Positions 63,088-64,000 of a DNA stretch of 64,000 bases are shown one piece after another. The notes under the pieces were generated by a model that saw only the letters and a list, made by a program, of their open reading frames with translations, ran no database searches and was not told the DNA's origin. The stretch lies in NCBI GenBank assembly GCA_037355855.1, contig CM074765.1:3472001-3536000 (forward strand), read 5' to 3'. A program made the position numbers and the translations under genes. This stretch comes from Pseudo-nitzschia pungens. Taxonomy: Eukaryota; Bacillariophyta; Bacillariophyceae; Bacillariales; Bacillariaceae. How positions within the stretch are numbered: the stretch's first letter is position 1; every line of letters starts with the position of its first letter.

Positions 63088-64000
63088 TCATATTCCATGT
63101 GACTTTAGAATTAGGTCGACAGCTTCCACTATGGATGAGCAAACGAAGAATGCGTCTAAGAGATTTTCCTCCTCCGGATTTGCATTCTCTTTCAATTTAC
63201 ACTCGTCACCATCACGGTACTTCCCTGTTTGCACCAACATAGCTGTTCCAACTCCTGCCATCAAGGCGCCCCGACAATCCACCAAAACATCATCGCCAAT
63301 CATGCAGACTTCTTCCATGGATATCATGTGAACATTATGTTTGCCAGTGTCTTGTCGAATCTTGGTGTTGTTGCTCAATTTTTCCAGTTGTTCGGAATGA
63401 ATGCTCAGCAATGCGCTTCGAAAAATTGCCTCGCTTGGTTTCCCCATAACCTTTGCCGGAGCACAGTTCGATGCTGTTTCCAATGCCGTGATAAATGCTC
63501 CGGGTCCCAAACTTAATTCTCGGTCGACATCTCTCATATAATTACTGCGATGAACAGCAATCAGATTGTTTGGGTGTTGCAACAACACACGAAAAGCTTC
63601 ATTGAGTCTTTCATAGTCGAAATGGGAAGGTGCCAAACCCACTACAACCGAGTCATATGGGCGTCCCTCGGATTCACACGATTTTGTTGTTGTGCTTTGT
63701 GTCGGAGTGTCGCACTCATTGTTTGCACATTCTCCATTCAAGAAATCAGTGGGGTCTTCCATCAATAGAAGTGGATTGAGGCAGTGATTCTTGACATAGT
63801 CAGCCGTCGCTTTGACACTCGTAATCATCTCTTTCGGCGATATTCGAAAGTCAAGCGTAGATTTATTGTTCAGATGAACCAACAGCTCTGATACTGATTT
63901 TGTCGAGGTATTGGTGAGGAACCGGACTGCCAGACCCTCAAATCCGTCATTCTGTCGTTCAATCTCCGCTGATCGAAGCTTCTGGAGAGCTTCCCGCGCT
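63088..64000 (-). CDS. HAD-superfamily hydrolase, HDHD2/LHPP-like (5' end cut off by window edge)
   Basis: A minus-strand frame open from the window edge to the stop at 63088; at least 303 residues are visible and the N-terminus, with the catalytic DxD, lies beyond 64000. Seen here are the phosphate-site FLTNTSTKSVSEL (motif II Thr), the cap-domain stretch YDSVVVGLAPSHFDYERLNEAFRVL, then GPGAFITALETAS, KVMGKPSEAIF (motif III Lys) and MIGDDVLVDCRGALMAGVGTAMLVQTGKYR (motif IV acidic pair), which together define HDHD2/LHPP and 4-nitrophenylphosphatase-like type IIA HAD phosphatases. A polar loop rich in Cys/Thr/Ser (ECANNECDTPTQSTTTKS) interrupts the cap. The substrate cannot be predicted. There is no evidence of an intron in the visible part. 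Confidence 0.85.
   Translation of the reverse strand, partial: AREALQKLRSAEIERQNDGFEGLAVRFLTNTSTKSVSELLVHLNNKSTLDFRISPKEMITSVKATADYVKNHCLNPLLLMEDPTDFLNGECANNECDTPTQSTTTKSCESEGRPYDSVVVGLAPSHFDYERLNEAFRVLLQHPNNLIAVHRSNYMRDVDRELSLGPGAFITALETASNCAPAKVMGKPSEAIFRSALLSIHSEQLEKLSNNTKIRQDTGKHNVHMISMEEVCMIGDDVLVDCRGALMAGVGTAMLVQTGKYRDGDECKLKENANPEEENLLDAFFVCSSIVEAVDLILKSHGI

Overview
This looks like nuclear DNA from a diatom, probably a raphid pennate, though I cannot name the species. The reasons are: a microsomal delta-12 desaturase of the diatom type; several proteins whose N-termini pair an ER-type signal peptide with an A-F motif typical of secondary plastids; Tat-type thylakoid signals behind such leaders; short GT-AG introns (93 to 463 bp, no more than three per gene); and a strong bias to homopolymeric Gln, Asn, Ser and Asp runs from triplet microsatellites. 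Genes are spaced, monocistronic and on both strands. There is no operon logic, CRISPR array or rRNA.

Layout. 1-2405: left-truncated minus-strand gene with a Q/E/R-rich repeat coiled coil and a transposase-like RNase-H-fold C-terminus. 3196-8662: YebC/TACO1 translational activator (-), plastid MsrB (+, one intron), thylakoid-type fibrillin (-, with an apparent frameshift). 9609-14276: EDRF1-like protein (+). 14780-22772: SnoaL-like plastid protein (-), AASDH-like adenylation/carrier protein with ankyrin repeats (-), S-adenosylmethionine synthetase (-). 25298-37809: RsmE-type rRNA methyltransferase (-), ABC1/UbiB kinase (+, one intron), cereblon homologue (+, one intron), PI3/PI4-kinase-like protein (-). 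39376-49473: a nest of four transposition events. 50731-61879: gametolysin-like M11 metallopeptidase (+, three introns), thylakoid cyclophilin (-), FAD2 desaturase (+), IQ-motif protein (-, one intron), tyrosyl-DNA phosphodiesterase (+). 62777-62945: tRNA-Gly(GCC) and tRNA-Leu(CAA) on the minus strand. 63088-64000: right-truncated HAD hydrolase (-).

The most striking region is the nest. An old solo LTR (5-bp TSD GTATT) was hit at its 3' end by a ~2.02-kb non-coding element (copy A, minus strand, 21-bp TSD). Copy A was split by a full-length Ty3/gypsy-like retrotransposon with identical 185-bp LTRs (5-bp TSD CCATA). That retrotransposon's pol gene was then split by a second full-length copy (copy B, plus strand, 19-bp TSD) of the same 2-kb element. 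The 2-kb element has no protein gene, a conserved 5' end, a 3' hairpin plus ATT-rich tail, and two internal tandem arrays (period ~150 bp and ~60 bp) whose units each carry a hairpin with compensatory changes. This suggests a structured-RNA, SINE-like non-LTR element that I do not recognise.

Several genes share chloroplast themes: MsrB protects proteins from oxidation, and the fibrillin and cyclophilin are both predicted to enter the thylakoid lumen through Tat signals. SAM synthetase supplies the donor used by methyltransferases such as RsmE. Otherwise the neighbours look functionally unrelated. A perfect 10-mer GTAACCTTAC recurs in intergenic DNA on both strands and may be a regulatory or repeat-derived signal.
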